Origin: Bacteroidales bacterium
Lineage (GTDB): Bacteria > Bacteroidota > Bacteroidia > Bacteroidales > Muribaculaceae
Reading direction: 5' to 3'
Assembly (NCBI GenBank): GCA_900766975.1
Contig: CAAFXO010000015.1
Span: 1-40,839, forward strand
DNA: 40,839 nucleotides
Positions 8,512 through 16,896 of the stretch are shown here, in pieces. The notes beneath the pieces are model-generated. The model did no database searches and was not told the DNA's origin. It saw only the letters and a list, made by a program, of their open reading frames with translations. The first letter of the stretch is position 1, and each line of letters opens with the position of its first letter. The position numbers and the translations under genes were made by a program.

Positions 8512-8958
8512 ATGGTGATTCAACGTTGGCAATCAGTTCTGCTCCTTGTGGTAGCCGTGATGATGTCGTTATTTTCATTCCTCACTATCGGCACGATCGA
8601 GAATGAAGGCGTGAACTACACATTTGACACACTCGGTCTGCACACCACCGCAGGCACTTCATGCTCTACATGGGCATTCTTCGTACTCTCACTCTTGAGT
8701 GCAATCCTCCCACTTATCAATATCTTCAAGTATAGAACCCTCAAGCTCCAGCGCACGCTCTGCATCGTAGAGTCGGTGATTCTCCTCTCGGTGATTGCCA
8801 TCGAAGTGTTCTATGCATTTTTCCATCTTCCGGAGGCTTCCGTACGCCTCGGTTGGGTGTGCTTTACCCCCCTGTTGGCACTGATCGCCGACTTGTGGGC
8901 ACATCGTCTGATCGGCTCGGATATGAAAAAGCTTCGTGATTCCGATAGACTCAGATAG
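8512..8958 (+). CDS. DUF4293 family four-helix membrane protein
   Basis: The start ATG 8512 gives 148 residues beginning MVIQRWQSVLLLVVAVMMSL, the typical opening of DUF4293 proteins; the upstream in-frame start at 8473 falls inside the promoter. Four hydrophobic segments are visible at about 6-26, 45-65, 75-95 and 105-125. The protein ends in a charged tail (MKKLRDSDRLR). It is an integral inner-membrane protein of unknown function found throughout Bacteroidetes. It appears monocistronic; proS follows 109 bp later with its own -7 element. Confidence 0.8.
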   Translation: MVIQRWQSVLLLVVAVMMSLFSFLTIGTIENEGVNYTFDTLGLHTTAGTSCSTWAFFVLSLLSAILPLINIFKYRTLKLQRTLCIVESVILLSVIAIEVFYAFFHLPEASVRLGWVCFTPLLALIADLWAHRLIGSDMKKLRDSDRLR

Positions 8959-8978
8959 ATCTTTTCGCAAATTTTTAT

Positions 8979-8986
8979 TATCTTTG
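8979..8986 (+). promoter_or_regulatory. -7 element for proS
   Basis: TATCTTTG matches TAnnTTTG. The predicted leader to ATG 9068 is about 75 nt. No -33 match at the expected spacing. Confidence 0.4.
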
Positions 8987-9067
8987 CATTTTGGCGCTTC
9001 ACTCTTATCTTCGAATATGGGTGACTGCCGATAATAATGCAGATAAAACTTTTAAGAATTTAGTATA

Positions 9068-10549
9068 ATGGCAATCGAACTTAAGAATTTTACAAAACGT
9101 TCTGACAATTACTCTCAGTGGTATAACGAGTTGGTGATCAAAGCCGACCTCGCCGAGCAGTCTGCCGTAAGAGGTTGCATGGTGATCAAGCCCTACGGCT
9201 ATGCCATTTGGGAAAAGATGCAACATCAACTTGACCTGATGTTCAAAGAGACAGGTCATCAAAATGCCTATTTCCCCCTGTTGATACCGAAGTCGTTCCT
9301 CAGCCGCGAAGCCGACCATGTAGAGGGTTTCGCCAAGGAGTGTGCCGTAGTGACTCACTATCGTCTGAAGACCAATCCTGATGGCACCGGAGTAGTGGTA
9401 GACCCTGCTGCACGCCTTGAGGAGGAACTTATCATCCGCCCCACTTCCGAGACAATCATTTGGAATACATATAAGAATTGGATCACATCTTATCGAGATC
9501 TTCCTATCCTGATCAACCAGTGGGCAAACGTGTTCCGTTGGGAGATGCGTACCCGCATGTTCCTGCGCACCGCCGAGTTCCTCTGGCAGGAGGGACACAC
9601 CGCACATGCCACACGCGAAGAGGCTGAAGAGGAGGCTGTACGCATGCTCCATGTATATCGCGACTTCGCCCAGAATTTCATGGCTGTGCCTGTGATCTGT
9701 GGTGTCAAGAGTGCCACCGAACGATTCGCCGGTGCACTTGAGACCTACACCATCGAGGCGATGATGCAAGATGGCAAAGCGCTACAGAGCGGCACTTCCC
9801 ACTTCTTGGGTCAGAACTTCGCCAAGGCATTCGATGTCACCTTTATGAACAAAGAGAACAAGCCCGAGTATGTATGGGCAACTTCTTGGGGTGTATCCAC
9901 ACGTCTTATGGGTGCGCTGATCATGACACACAGCGATGACAATGGTCTGGTGCTTCCTCCCAAGTTGGCACCTATCCAGGTGGTGATCGTGCCTATCTAC
10001 AAGAATGACGAGGGTCTTAAGGCTATCTCCGAGAAGGTCCTTCCCCTTGTAGACCAACTCCGCAAGCGTGGCATCAGCGTGAAATATGATGACGCCGACA
10101 ATCGCCGCCCCGGCTTCAAGTTTGCCGACTATGAAGTGAAGGGAGTTCCCGTGCGTCTTGCCATCGGACAGCGCGACCTCGAGAATGGCACTGTCGAACT
10201 CACACGCCGCGACACTCTCGAGAAGCAGATCGTGCCCCTCGATGGCATCGTCGACCTGATCGAGAAGGAACTCGACGACATCCAGAACGCACTCTATCAG
10301 CGTGCTCTCGACAATCGTGAGCGTCGCACCATCACCGTAGACTCATACGAAGAGTTCAAGGAGAAGATCGAACAGGGTGTCTTCATCCTCGCTCACTGGG
10401 ATGGCACTCCCGAGACTGAGGCACGCATCAAAGAGGAAACCAAGGCTACCATCCGCTGCATACCCTTCGAGGGGGATACTACCCCCGGCGTATGCATGGT
10501 TACCGGCAAACCCTCCGCTCGCCGAGTACTCTTCGCTCGCTCATACTAA
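9068..10549 (+). CDS. proS: Prolyl-tRNA synthetase (archaeal/eukaryal type)
   Basis: This enzyme attaches proline to tRNA-Pro in the cytoplasm. The 493-residue length, the absence of the large bacterial editing insertion and the terminal tyrosine (LFARSY) place it in the archaeal/eukaryal-type class II ProRS group, which is normal for Bacteroidetes. The class II motif 2 region is visible as RTAEFLWQEGHTAH, and motif 3 around GALIMTHSDDNGLVLPP. A C-terminal zinc-binding-like module follows with CIPFEG, PGVCMVTGKPS. A hairpin lies after the stop, and a dipeptidyl peptidase gene begins 72 bp downstream, so read-through into that gene is possible. Confidence 0.97.
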   Translation: MAIELKNFTKRSDNYSQWYNELVIKADLAEQSAVRGCMVIKPYGYAIWEKMQHQLDLMFKETGHQNAYFPLLIPKSFLSREADHVEGFAKECAVVTHYRLKTNPDGTGVVVDPAARLEEELIIRPTSETIIWNTYKNWITSYRDLPILINQWANVFRWEMRTRMFLRTAEFLWQEGHTAHATREEAEEEAVRMLHVYRDFAQNFMAVPVICGVKSATERFAGALETYTIEAMMQDGKALQSGTSHFLGQNFAKAFDVTFMNKENKPEYVWATSWGVSTRLMGALIMTHSDDNGLVLPPKLAPIQVVIVPIYKNDEGLKAISEKVLPLVDQLRKRGISVKYDDADNRRPGFKFADYEVKGVPVRLAIGQRDLENGTVELTRRDTLEKQIVPLDGIVDLIEKELDDIQNALYQRALDNRERRTITVDSYEEFKEKIEQGVFILAHWDGTPETEARIKEETKATIRCIPFEGDTTPGVCMVTGKPSARRVLFARSY

Positions 10550-10562
10550 TACCAAACATATC

Positions 10563-10605
10563 GCCGAGCGACATCGATCCCCCACCCGGATCTGTGTCGC
10601 TCGGC
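10563..10605 (+). terminator. Hairpin between proS and the dipeptidyl peptidase gene
   Basis: GCCGAGCGACA (10563-10573) pairs perfectly with 10595-10605, an 11-bp stem with a 21-nt loop. No U-run follows, so it may be a weak or partial terminator, or an mRNA-stabilising hairpin. Confidence 0.5.
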
Positions 10606-10621
10606 TCTAATTCTTATCCTT

Positions 10622-12808
10622 ATGAAATTAGCTCCATTATTTGCCATGGCAGGCGTGATCGTTGCCGCCAACGTTTCTATGGCTTCCCCTCTCTCTGTGG
10701 AGGATTATTGTTCGATACCGGTCACTACTCCCGCCGGTGTCAAGGTGATGCACCCTCTCGCCGACGGCCTCTCTTTCTCCGCCATCTCCGACGATGGCAA
10801 GCAGATCGAAGTCTATAGCTATAAGACAGGTGAGAAGATCTCGACAATTTTCTCTATATCGGGTGTCAAGGGTGACGTCAAGATCGATAGTTTCGATGGC
10901 TATGAGATAAGTAGCAATGAGAAGAAGATTCTCCTCTGGAACAATACACAGAAGATCTATCGCAATTCGTTTACCGCCGATTATTATGTCTATGATATCC
11001 TCCGCTCGACACTTTCTCGTGTGTCGGAGGGTGGTGCACAGCGCTGTGCCACTATCTCCCACGATGGCAGAATGGTGGCATACGTTCTCGACAATAATAT
11101 CTACATCTCCAACCTCGATTATGGCACTGATAACGCCATCACCAAAGATGGCAAGATCAACCAGGTGATCTATGGAGCTCCCGACTGGGCGTATGAGGAG
11201 GAGTTTGGCGTCGACAATACCATCTGCTGGAGTGCCGACGACAATACCTTGGCATTCATCCGCTTCGATGAGAGCCAAGTTCCGGTGTATTCATTCGACA
11301 ATTACAGCTACTATACCACCGAGACTCCCAAGGGTAAGGATTATCCCGACAGTTATTCCTACAAATATCCCCTTGCCGGCTATCCCAACTCATCGGTCGA
11401 AGTGTTGGCATACGATCTCAACAATCGCACCACCAAGAAGATGGATCTCCCCACCGAGGGTGAGTATGTTCCGGCCATGGCATTCGATGGCGCCGGCGTC
11501 AATCTGATGGTGATGCTCCTGAATCGCGACCAAAACTCGTTGCGTCTCTATCGCGTCAACCCCAAGTCGACCGTGGCTAATCAGATCCTCAACGAGAAGA
11601 GCGAAGCCTGGCTGAGTCCCGCCGCCTATCAGATGGTGAAATATTATAACAACTCTTTCGTCATCGGCAGCGAACGCAGTGGCTATCGCCACCTCTACGA
11701 GTATGACTACAACGGCAACCTTAAGCGCCAACTCACCAAGGGTGATTGGAACGTGACAGACTATTATGGTTACGACGCAAAGCGTGGCGTGCATTATATT
11801 CAGACCACACAACAGGGTGCCATCAACCGCAACGTATCATCGGTCGACGCCAAGGGGGCAGTGACCATGCTCAATGGCATCGAGGGTACCGAGTCCGCCG
11901 CCTTCAGTGCAAATTATGACTATTATCTCCGCACATACAGTTCAGCTACCGTGCCTCCCCAATACAGCATCTGCAACAACAAGGGCAAGTTGGTGAAGAA
12001 TCTCGAGTTGAATGAGCAATACGCTGCCAAGTATGCCGCCGCTCCCCGCATGGAGTTCCTCAAGGTCAAGAATGCCGAAGGGGAGGAGATGGATGCCTAC
12101 ATCATCAAGCCTGCAGGCTTCAGCGAGTCGCGCACTTATCCGCTGGTAATGTATCAATATAATGGTCCCGACTCCCAGCTCGTGCTCAATAAGTGGAAGA
12201 TCGACGGCACCTATTATTTCGCTGATCAGGGCTATGTGGTAGTGGCTGTCGATGGTCGTGGCACCGGCAATCGCGATCGCCGTTGGGCGAACTCCGTCTA
12301 TCGCCACCTCGGCGAATATGAAGTCGCCGACCAGCTTGCCGCCGCATCCTATTTCGCATCACTCCCCTATATCGATGCCAACCGCACCGCATGCTTCGGC
12401 TGGAGCTATGGCGGATATATGACCCTCATGGAGCTCTCCAACCCCAAATGCCCATTCAAGGCAGGCGTCGCTATGGCTCCCGTCACCGACTGGAGATATT
12501 ATGACTCGATCTACACAGAGAGATATATGCTCACTCCTCAGCAGAATGAATCGGGCTATGACCGCGCTTCAGCCCTCAATAAGACGGCAGGAATGAATGC
12601 CCGTCTCCTTATCATGTCGGGCACAAATGACGATAATGTGCACTACTACAACACATTAGCCTACGCTTCCAAGCTCAATGCCGAGGGCAAGATCTTCGAT
12701 ATGATGTCGTATGCCGGGTTCGAACATAGCCTGCGCATGACCAATGCTCGTGTCCAACTCTATCGCAAGGCTGTCGATTTCCTCAATACCCAACTCGGCG
12801 TAAAGTAA
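10622..12808 (+). CDS. Dipeptidyl peptidase IV (S9 family serine exopeptidase)
   Basis: This protease removes Xaa-Pro and Xaa-Ala dipeptides from peptide N-termini, normally in the periplasm or on the surface. The 728-residue protein has a signal peptide (MKLAPLFAMAGVIVAANVSMA), a beta-propeller region (about 40-480) and a C-terminal alpha/beta hydrolase domain. The catalytic triad is visible: S595 in GWSYGGY, D670 in NDDNVHYYN and H702 in FEHSLRM, with spacing close to that of human DPP4. The substrate-binding Glu pair lies in DWAYEEEFGVD. Residues upstream of the catalytic Asp read SGTN rather than the common HGTA. It is the second gene of a plus-strand run from proS to miaA. Confidence 0.93.
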   Translation: MKLAPLFAMAGVIVAANVSMASPLSVEDYCSIPVTTPAGVKVMHPLADGLSFSAISDDGKQIEVYSYKTGEKISTIFSISGVKGDVKIDSFDGYEISSNEKKILLWNNTQKIYRNSFTADYYVYDILRSTLSRVSEGGAQRCATISHDGRMVAYVLDNNIYISNLDYGTDNAITKDGKINQVIYGAPDWAYEEEFGVDNTICWSADDNTLAFIRFDESQVPVYSFDNYSYYTTETPKGKDYPDSYSYKYPLAGYPNSSVEVLAYDLNNRTTKKMDLPTEGEYVPAMAFDGAGVNLMVMLLNRDQNSLRLYRVNPKSTVANQILNEKSEAWLSPAAYQMVKYYNNSFVIGSERSGYRHLYEYDYNGNLKRQLTKGDWNVTDYYGYDAKRGVHYIQTTQQGAINRNVSSVDAKGAVTMLNGIEGTESAAFSANYDYYLRTYSSATVPPQYSICNNKGKLVKNLELNEQYAAKYAAAPRMEFLKVKNAEGEEMDAYIIKPAGFSESRTYPLVMYQYNGPDSQLVLNKWKIDGTYYFADQGYVVVAVDGRGTGNRDRRWANSVYRHLGEYEVADQLAAASYFASLPYIDANRTACFGWSYGGYMTLMELSNPKCPFKAGVAMAPVTDWRYYDSIYTERYMLTPQQNESGYDRASALNKTAGMNARLLIMSGTNDDNVHYYNTLAYASKLNAEGKIFDMMSYAGFEHSLRMTNARVQLYRKAVDFLNTQLGVK

Positions 12809-12811
12809 TTC

Positions 12812-12827
12812 ATGCCGATATCGGCAT
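12812..12827. repeat. 16-bp perfect palindrome between two genes
   Basis: ATGCCGATATCGGCAT is a perfect palindrome in the 30-bp spacer between the dipeptidyl peptidase stop and the next start. It could be a protein-binding site or a small RNA hairpin; there is no T-run for termination. Confidence 0.6.
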
Positions 12828-12838
12828 AAGTTAAGGCA

Positions 12839-14167
12839 ATGAGAGACTTAGAGAAAGTAAATAAATCGCAGTTTAAGTCATTCTGGATGAATCTGCTGAT
12901 CAGCATCCTCGTGCTGGTGGGCATTATGATCCTATCCCGACTGCTGCCTCATTATTACACTCCCATCATCGGTCTTATCACTGCAGCTCTCCTCTATATG
13001 ATGGTCTATAACAATAAGATCAATCATCTGAGGACTTGCATGATCGTGCCTTACGCCATGTTCTATTGCCTGGTATATTTCTCGTTCATCACTATAATCC
13101 TCAATATGCTCGATATCTGGGACATATTGAGGATTCCTCGTGAACTCTCCTTCTTCAATGACCCATACGTTCCGGCGCTCCTTCTCGACCCGGTATGCCT
13201 TGTCATCTTATTGATATTCAAGGCAAGACTCGATCATCTTGCCATCTGCATCGACTGCAAGATCTCCACCGGATTGTCGATCGAACGGGGTAAGTTGGGC
13301 GAGATATTCAGTTATGAGACGCGTCATCATCTCAATAATCTGATCCTTCTCTTCGCAATACTTACCTTGGCTGTATGGGCACATTTCTTTATGGGGTATT
13401 ACCGCCGCAATGAACTCTCCAATCGCGACTGGTATGTCTTCTTCTGGATTAATGTCATACTTTTCTCGGTCGATATCATTTACTTCGCCATCAGATATTT
13501 CAATATCTATCTCGACCTGAAAGATCATGATGAGATCATCACCGAAGAGGAGATCGACGGCATGTCTACCAAGACTTATTTGCGGTTTTATGTGGTCTGC
13601 GGCAATAGGGTGTTCCTCACATGGAGAGCCCCCAACGATGATGACGACCGCGAGAAACTCGACACCCCCTTCCAGCTGAAGTATAACGCTACGGGAGTCG
13701 ATCAAGTCAAATATATCATCGAACAGCAATCGGGGATATATGGTGGCAAATTGAAATTCTTCTTCGCACGCAAATCGATGGATATCGCCAAGCATCATCT
13801 CTATCGCTACTTCTATTTCGTCGACGACGAACTTGTGGCAGCATCCGATGTAGCGGATTGCGGCGAATGGGTGGAACTTGAAGAGATCTCACGTATCTTC
13901 AAGGGAGATCCCTTGCAGATCTCACACACCATGCTCACCGATCTTTCGCGCATGGCTACGATCATTATGACCCAGAAACTATTTGACGAGAAGGGCAATC
14001 GCAAGATCCAAATCAAGTCCTATCATCCCACCATCTCGATGGATGATGTGCGTGATGGCAACTATGATTTCCAGGATGATAAGTGGCTGAAGATAGCCCT
14101 TTATAATTCCGATTCATTCTTCTTCCGCTTCAATATGATGATGCGCAAGATCTTGATGCTCCGATAA
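12839..14167 (+). CDS. Unrecognised polytopic membrane protein with large C-terminal soluble domain
   Basis: I do not recognise this 442-residue protein. The N-terminal half has about six hydrophobic segments (near 15-35, 40-58, 68-92, 108-125, 160-182 and 198-218), with a soluble loop at about 127-158 holding the Cys pair CIDC. Residues about 230-442 are soluble and mixed alpha/beta, rich in aromatic and acidic residues (YLRFYVVCGNRVFLTW, then DQVKYIIEQQSGIYGG). It shares the plus-strand direction with dipeptidyl peptidase (30-bp gap) and miaA (48-bp gap), so it is probably in the same transcription unit. No signal peptide is separate from the first helix. Codon use matches its neighbours, so recent transfer is unlikely. 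Confidence 0.7.
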   Translation: MRDLEKVNKSQFKSFWMNLLISILVLVGIMILSRLLPHYYTPIIGLITAALLYMMVYNNKINHLRTCMIVPYAMFYCLVYFSFITIILNMLDIWDILRIPRELSFFNDPYVPALLLDPVCLVILLIFKARLDHLAICIDCKISTGLSIERGKLGEIFSYETRHHLNNLILLFAILTLAVWAHFFMGYYRRNELSNRDWYVFFWINVILFSVDIIYFAIRYFNIYLDLKDHDEIITEEEIDGMSTKTYLRFYVVCGNRVFLTWRAPNDDDDREKLDTPFQLKYNATGVDQVKYIIEQQSGIYGGKLKFFFARKSMDIAKHHLYRYFYFVDDELVAASDVADCGEWVELEEISRIFKGDPLQISHTMLTDLSRMATIIMTQKLFDEKGNRKIQIKSYHPTISMDDVRDGNYDFQDDKWLKIALYNSDSFFFRFNMMMRKILMLR

Positions 14168-14215
14168 AATTCTTGGTTCAACACATTTATCCCTACCCAA
14201 CATAGTTAGAAAATT

Positions 14216-15136
14216 ATGGCATACGGATCAATAGCAGTGGTCGGACCGACAGCCTCCGGCAAGACAAGAAGGGCTGTCGATATAGCGCGTCGCTTCTCGG
14301 GCGAGATCATCTCTGCCGATTCGCGACAGGTGTATCGCGGCATGTCGATCGGCACGGGCAAAGATCTGGTGGAGTATGGCGAGGTGCCTTATCATCTTAT
14401 CGACATTGCCGAGGCGGGAGAGAAATATAATCTCTATCGCTACCTACATGATTTCCATGTGGCATACGAGGACATCACCGGCAGGGGAGTGCTCCCGGTG
14501 ATCTGTGGCGGAAGCGGCATGTATGTCGAGAATGCACTCGGGGGAGTCCGTCTCCCGGATGTGCCGGAAAACAGTGAGCTGCGACTCTCCTTGGCTGATA
14601 AATCGCTCGAGGAATTAACACATATCCTTGAAGGGTATAAGACGCTACATAATATCACCGACGTAGATACTCAAAAGCGAGCCATCCGCGCCATCGAGAT
14701 TCAGGAGTATTATCGCGAGCATCCCGACGAGGCGGCACTTGCCGACCAAAAACTGGTGAAGCCACTCGATGCCTTGATCATCGGTGTGGATATCTCTCGC
14801 GAAGATCGTCGCCGTCGCATCTCACAGCGCCTCGAGGCAAGAGTGCAGGAGGGTATGCTCGATGAGGTGAAACGCCTCCTTGACTCCGGCATCGCCCCGG
14901 AGGATCTGATCTATTATGGACTCGAATATAAATTTTTAACCCTTCATCTTATCGGCGAAATCGATTACCCCTCGATGATTCATGATCTGGAGATAGCTAT
15001 CCATCAATTCGCCAAACGGCAGATGACCTGGTTTCGCGGCATGGAGAAGCGAGGCTTCCACATCAACTGGATTCCTTACGATCTATCGACCACCGATTTT
15101 ACCGACCGAGTCTACTCGTTATTCAACAAATGTTGA
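14216..15136 (+). CDS. miaA: tRNA dimethylallyltransferase MiaA
   Basis: MiaA transfers a dimethylallyl group to adenosine 37 of tRNAs that read UNN codons. The 306-residue protein has the P-loop GPTASGKT (residues 10-17), the catalytic/substrate motif DSRQVYRGMSIGTGK starting near residue 35, and the insertion and C-terminal sections with LIGVDISREDRRRRI and KRQMTWFRG. The length agrees with the family. Bacteroidales usually carry two MiaA paralogues, so the number suffix cannot be set here. The stop codon lies within a terminator stem, and tRNA-Gln is transcribed from its own promoter 114 bp later. Confidence 0.94.
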   Translation: MAYGSIAVVGPTASGKTRRAVDIARRFSGEIISADSRQVYRGMSIGTGKDLVEYGEVPYHLIDIAEAGEKYNLYRYLHDFHVAYEDITGRGVLPVICGGSGMYVENALGGVRLPDVPENSELRLSLADKSLEELTHILEGYKTLHNITDVDTQKRAIRAIEIQEYYREHPDEAALADQKLVKPLDALIIGVDISREDRRRRISQRLEARVQEGMLDEVKRLLDSGIAPEDLIYYGLEYKFLTLHLIGEIDYPSMIHDLEIAIHQFAKRQMTWFRGMEKRGFHINWIPYDLSTTDFTDRVYSLFNKC

Positions 15137-15145
15137 ATTTTTTTT
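15121..15145 (+). terminator. Rho-independent terminator overlapping the miaA stop
   Basis: ATTCAACA and TGTTGAAT form an 8-bp stem with a two-base loop (15121-15138), followed directly by a T-run. The miaA stop TGA (15134-15136) is part of the right arm. Confidence 0.75.
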
Positions 15146-15176
15146 GCACTTGATTGCAATTTTTTTTGCGAAAAAA

Positions 15177-15208
15177 TTTGGTGGTTAAAAAAATTAGCAT
15201 TAATTTTG
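15177..15208 (+). promoter_or_regulatory. Strong Bacteroidetes promoter for tRNA-Gln
   Basis: TTTG (15177-15180) and TAATTTTG (15201-15208) are separated by exactly 20 bp, a full match to the Bacteroidetes primary-sigma consensus. The tRNA begins 42 nt downstream. Confidence 0.8.
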
Positions 15209-15249
15209 CAACGTCAAAAGCGAAAGAGATTGCTGATGACTCAAAACAT

Positions 15250-15320
15250 TGCCTTGTGGTGTAATGGTAGCACACCGGATTCTGGTTCCGTTTGTGAGAG
15301 TTCGAGTCTTTCCAAGGCAA
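15250..15320 (+). tRNA. tRNA-Gln (anticodon CTG)
   Basis: A complete cloverleaf folds. The acceptor TGCCTTG (15250-15256) pairs with CAAGGCA (15313-15319), with discriminator A15320. The D arm is GTG/CAC around TAATGGTAG. The anticodon stem CCGGA/TCCGT has a C-T mismatch at its base and the loop TTCTGGT. The T arm is GAGAG/CTTTC with loop TTCGAGT. The U1-A72 pair is typical of glutamine tRNAs. CCA is not encoded. Confidence 0.93.
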
Positions 15321-15341
15321 CACAAATTTCCTTTAGATTAC

Positions 15342-15374
15342 AAAAAAAGAGTGGTAAAAAACCACTCTTTTTTT
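15342..15374 (+). terminator. Rho-independent terminator of tRNA-Gln
   Basis: A 14-bp perfect stem (15342-15355 with 15361-15374; core AGAGTGGT/ACCACTCT) with an AAAAA loop ends in a T7 run. It is symmetric enough to work on both strands, but the minus-strand GNAT gene ends 36 bp further on. Confidence 0.85.
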
Positions 15375-15409
15375 ATCATTTATTTATCTTCTTTTTATCT
15401 ATCTTCTTT

Positions 15410-15940
15410 TTATATATCTTCTTTGGTGTAGATTTCCATGGAGATGCCGGGGCGCAACCAATCAGTCAGTGTGCCGGAGTGTGTGTAACCGGACTGCTCG
15501 AAAAGCAGGATGCTCGGCGTGTTGGTGCTCGCTATTTTCGCCCCTAATATTCGTAGTCCTAACAGGATGTAGGCATATTCTTCAAGCAATTTTAAGGCTC
15601 TTTTCGCCAAACCTCTTCCTCTAAATTCACGGCGAATATAGATGCCGACGAAGGCATTGCGTCCGGTAGGGGAGATCTCGTAGAGGTCTACAAGCCCCAC
15701 GACCTCATGTTCAGTCGATGACGGCAGATCCACGACAAGACGTATCTGTCCGGCTCTGATCGGATCGGCATCGTAAGTCTTGGCATATTCTTCAAGGTTA
15801 TGACGCGAATATGGCGCCGACATACCATTGTCGATCCATTGTGTGGGATCTCGCTCGATCTCCCACATCACATCGGCATCGGTAGGCTCTACAGCACGAA
15901 GCCTGATTTTATCATCTTGCAAGAAGTATTTCGTCTGCAT
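15410..15940 (-). CDS. GNAT-family N-acetyltransferase
   Basis: This 176-residue protein belongs to the RimJ/RimL-like branch of the GNAT superfamily, acetyl-CoA-dependent N-acetyltransferases. The opening LRAVEPTDADVMWEIERDP is typical of that branch. The acetyl-CoA pyrophosphate loop is visible as RREFRGRGLAKRAL, preceded by a beta-4 strand (NAFVGIYI). The late motif NTPSILLFEQSGYTHSGTL fits motif B. The substrate cannot be read from the sequence. It starts 2 bp after the recR stop on the same strand, so the two are translated from one mRNA. Confidence 0.88.
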   Translation of the reverse strand: MQTKYFLQDDKIRLRAVEPTDADVMWEIERDPTQWIDNGMSAPYSRHNLEEYAKTYDADPIRAGQIRLVVDLPSSTEHEVVGLVDLYEISPTGRNAFVGIYIRREFRGRGLAKRALKLLEEYAYILLGLRILGAKIASTNTPSILLFEQSGYTHSGTLTDWLRPGISMEIYTKEDI

Positions 15941-15942
15941 AT

Positions 15943-16563
15943 TCAGTCATTGTCAGTGCTGAAGAGGGTACGGTTTTGTATCGATCTTCCTAAGGTCAGT
16001 TCATCGGTATATTCCAGTTCGTTGCCGATGCTGAGACCGCGTGCCAGCATGGTAACCTTCACAGGCAAGTCTGCCAATTTACGATATATATAGAAATTGG
16101 TGGTATCACCCTCCATCGTCGGACTCAGGGCGAGGATCACTTCGCTGATCTCTTCGCGGCTGACACGCTCCACGAGGCTGTCTATCTCGAGCTCCGAGGG
16201 GGAAATGCCATCTAAGGGGGAGATTAGCCCACCCAATACATGGTATAGCCCATGATGTTCGTGAGTACGCTCTATGGTGATCACATCTTTGATATTTTCC
16301 ACCACACACACCACGCTATGGTCGCGACGCTGATCGCTGCAGATGCCGCACAAGCCATCTTCGCTGATATTATGGCACATCGGACAGTATGTCACATTCT
16401 TGCGCATGTCGATGATGGCATTGCCAAGAGCGTAAGCCACATCCGGGTCTTTACGCAGCAGATGCAGAGCCAACCTCAAAGCCGTCTTATGCCCAATGCC
16501 GGGCAATTTTGCCAGTTCACCCACTGCCGTGTCAAGCAAATTTGAATTATAACTCTCATTCAT
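15943..16563 (-). CDS. recR: Recombination mediator RecR
   Basis: RecR works with RecO (and RecF) to load RecA on single-stranded DNA during gap repair. The 206-residue protein shows an N-terminal helix-hairpin-helix (AKLPGIGHKTALRLALHLL), a C4 zinc finger (CPMCHNISEDGLCGIC, about residues 56-71), and a Toprim domain (VCVVENIKDVITIE, then HVLGGLISPLDG). The C-terminal Walker B-like region follows. The length is standard. A -7 element lies only 4 nt upstream of the start codon, which suggests a leaderless transcript. A GNAT acetyltransferase gene follows after 2 bp. Confidence 0.96.
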   Translation of the reverse strand: MNESYNSNLLDTAVGELAKLPGIGHKTALRLALHLLRKDPDVAYALGNAIIDMRKNVTYCPMCHNISEDGLCGICSDQRRDHSVVCVVENIKDVITIERTHEHHGLYHVLGGLISPLDGISPSELEIDSLVERVSREEISEVILALSPTMEGDTTNFYIYRKLADLPVKVTMLARGLSIGNELEYTDELTLGRSIQNRTLFSTDND

Positions 16564-16567
16564 GACG

Positions 16568-16575
16568 CAAATTTA
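16568..16575 (-). promoter_or_regulatory. -7 element abutting the recR start
   Basis: TAAATTTG on the minus strand matches TAnnTTTG. Only 4 nt separate it from ATG 16563, so transcription would begin at about the start codon. No -33 match at 19-21 bp. Confidence 0.45.
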
Positions 16576-16701
16576 ACCATTTTATGCCAAATAACCCATC
16601 CCTTACCCCCTAAAGATTACAAAATATACAAACTTGTGTTTTACAAACTTGTGTATTTTGTGTATTTATTGGCTTGTTCTCCCTTTTTCGGCATTTTTTA
16701 T

Positions 16702-16729
16702 TTAGAGCGCGTTCCTTAGAGCGCGTTCC
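16702..16729. repeat. Tandem duplication of the inverted-repeat element terminus
   Basis: TTAGAGCGCGTTCC occurs twice head-to-tail with no spacer and is followed by TTAAATTTT. This is the outer 20 or so bases of the arm seen at 5726 and 34450. The rest of the element is missing, so this looks like a solo or broken end. Confidence 0.75.
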
Positions 16730-16896
16730 TTAAATTTTGCCCTTTTTTTTGACTCTTATTGACTTCTTAAATAATTTTATCCCCTATATCTCGTTTATTT
16801 CTTTGGAGAGGCTTCTCAATATGTGTTGATATTTGCAATATATATATCGAATTTTTCACTCATATTGGACTCTTCTCACTAAAGAATAGCATTGTT

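Larger units (their letters stand above)
16564..16896. other. recR-ruvA intergenic region with short tandem repeats
   Basis: These 333 bp contain no gene I can support. They hold the recR -7 element, two copies of TACAAACTTGTGT (16627-16639 and 16642-16654; each contains the inverted pair ACAA/TTGT), and two tandem copies of the terminus of the interspersed element (16702-16715 and 16716-16729). Downstream is AT-rich leader before ruvA, with a near-consensus ATATTTGC around 16831-16840 that is not strong enough to call. Confidence 0.7.

Noticed and set aside
16627..16654. CRISPR repeats
   Set aside because: Only two 13-bp units with a 2-bp spacer; no array and no cas genes in the window.
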